From: DYFX01 sp964400625
GTDB lineage: Bacteria > Patescibacteriota > Patescibacteriia > SG8-24 > DYFX01
NCBI GenBank assembly: GCA_964400625.1
Contig: CAYNUS010000003.1
Span: 62,001 to 126,000, forward strand
Reading direction: 5' to 3'
DNA: 64,000 nucleotides
Shown here: positions 61,849 to 64,000 of the stretch, in pieces
Numbering within the stretch: the first letter of the stretch is position 1
Layout of the letters: the number at the start of each line of letters is the position of its first letter
Position numbers and translations under genes: made by a program
The notes under the pieces: model-generated
Databases searched by the model: none
Told to the model about the DNA's origin: nothing
Seen by the model: only the letters and a program-made list of their open reading frames with translations

Positions 61849-61898
61849 ACCGCAAGTCAGCACGTTCTTTGACCGGTACACGAGCCCAGAACCGCCTC

Positions 61899-61927
61899 TT
61901 GACAGGCATTCGAGGCTCCTCTATACT
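61899..61927 (+). promoter_or_regulatory. 23S rRNA promoter P2, TTGACA-17-TATACT
   Basis: The boxes lie at 61899-61904 and 61922-61927. This is one of the closest matches to the consensus in the window. Confidence 0.88.
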
Positions 61928-61933
61928 GTGGAC

Positions 61934-62351
61934 AACTTAAACCTGCCACTTTGCGTACCGCACTCAACAACGAGTCGTAACGTGATACCAAGCAACGGTC
62001 ATCTCCGCCTGGGGAGCTCTGGAACCGCTTGGAAGGCGGTTTTTTTGGTCCTTACCCCACATCGTCAGAGCCGCTTGCGCATCGAGACGGGAACATACGG
62101 CCACCTACGGGACTGCTACTATATTGCAGACACTACGAGGTCCGGTTCCCATCCCGGCGCACAAGTCGAAGATCGGTCATCATGATCGATCGCCATCCCT
62201 GGGACGCGAACGCGCGTCGCTCGGACCACGACCCCGTGCGAGAATCCTTGACAACTGAAGACAAGAATCAAGGTAGAAAGTATCAGTAGATACAAGGGTA
62301 CAGTGTACTTAAAGAGTACATTAGACCTGCTGAAGCAGATCCTGCTTCAGC
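61934..62351 (+). other. 23S rRNA leader with internal terminator and processing hairpins
   Basis: No gene is seen here. AACCGC/GCGGTT with a seven-base T-run (about 62026-62050) forms an intrinsic terminator about 115 nt after P2, so either a short RNA is released or antitermination operates. Further on, CCTTG-ACAACTGAAGAC...CAAGG (about 62247-62274) resembles pre-23S leader elements. TGTACT/AGTACA (62304-62321) and CTGCTGAAGCAG/CTGCTTCAGCAG (62327-62353) form hairpins just before the mature end. Confidence 0.6.

Positions 62352-64000
<1,649 letters not shown>

Noticed and set aside
62029..62289. Short open frames in the rRNA leader and in the 23S gene
   Set aside because: They lie in a structured leader or rRNA, lack ribosome-binding sites and have no coding character.
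61800..62351. Possible 16S, tRNA or 5S gene before the 23S
   Set aside because: No 16S landmark, tRNA cloverleaf or 5S core was found in this stretch.

Overview
The window looks like part of a GC-rich Patescibacteria (CPR) genome. The evidence is the gene content: short core genes, a seven-gene array of T4SS-type pilin-like proteins, VanW, SpoIID and lamin-tail proteins, a VKOR plus thioredoxin pair, and a very short SMC. Many small membrane and lipoproteins match nothing I recognise. TGA serves as a normal stop throughout, so the code-25 lineages are unlikely. The exact order within the phylum cannot be read from sequence alone. Genes are tightly packed on both strands. Nearly every transcription unit begins with TTGAC(A/C/G), a 17-18 nt spacer and a TANNNT -10 box. 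Most end in a short hairpin plus U-tract, often with the stop codon inside the hairpin.

0-15.3 kb: the end of a malic enzyme; surface proteins (a vWC-like protein, an amidase lipoprotein, other lipoproteins); two DHH phosphoesterases, one with degraded catalytic motifs; KhpA and ribosomal protein S16, separated by two unknown membrane proteins; a three-gene microprotein operon; a 7TM-PAS sensor without a kinase, coupled to SMC; two tandem paralogous unknowns; ClpP.

15.3-18.5 kb: small unknown minus-strand genes, the distal ones separated by strong U-less hairpins. An AT-richer intergenic region follows (18.5-18.96 kb), with divergent promoters and a probable structured RNA.

18.9-32.5 kb: VanW and Hsp20; a plus-strand set of two membrane proteins and two lipoproteins of unknown role; seven pilin-like genes; a sugar-type solute-binding lipoprotein coupled to galU.

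32.5-48.4 kb: tRNA-Ser; a surface-polysaccharide operon (flippase, GT4, two O-antigen-ligase-like proteins); SpoIID and D,D-carboxypeptidase proteins sharing an accessory domain; a PH-domain protein; RuvB; small unknowns; tRNA-Leu; PolX with an altered PHP motif.

48.4-64 kb: VKOR and thioredoxin-like oxidative folding genes; two Cys-rich lipoproteins sharing a C-terminal motif beside a collagen-like/beta-strand protein; tRNA-Gly; a lamin-tail protein; tRNA-Leu; a nucleotide salvage operon (class-II-like PRPP synthetase, NTPase, phosphoribosyltransferase); a TrmB-type regulator; RlmH; small unknown genes; and the 5' part of a 23S rRNA gene with its own promoters and no 16S gene upstream.
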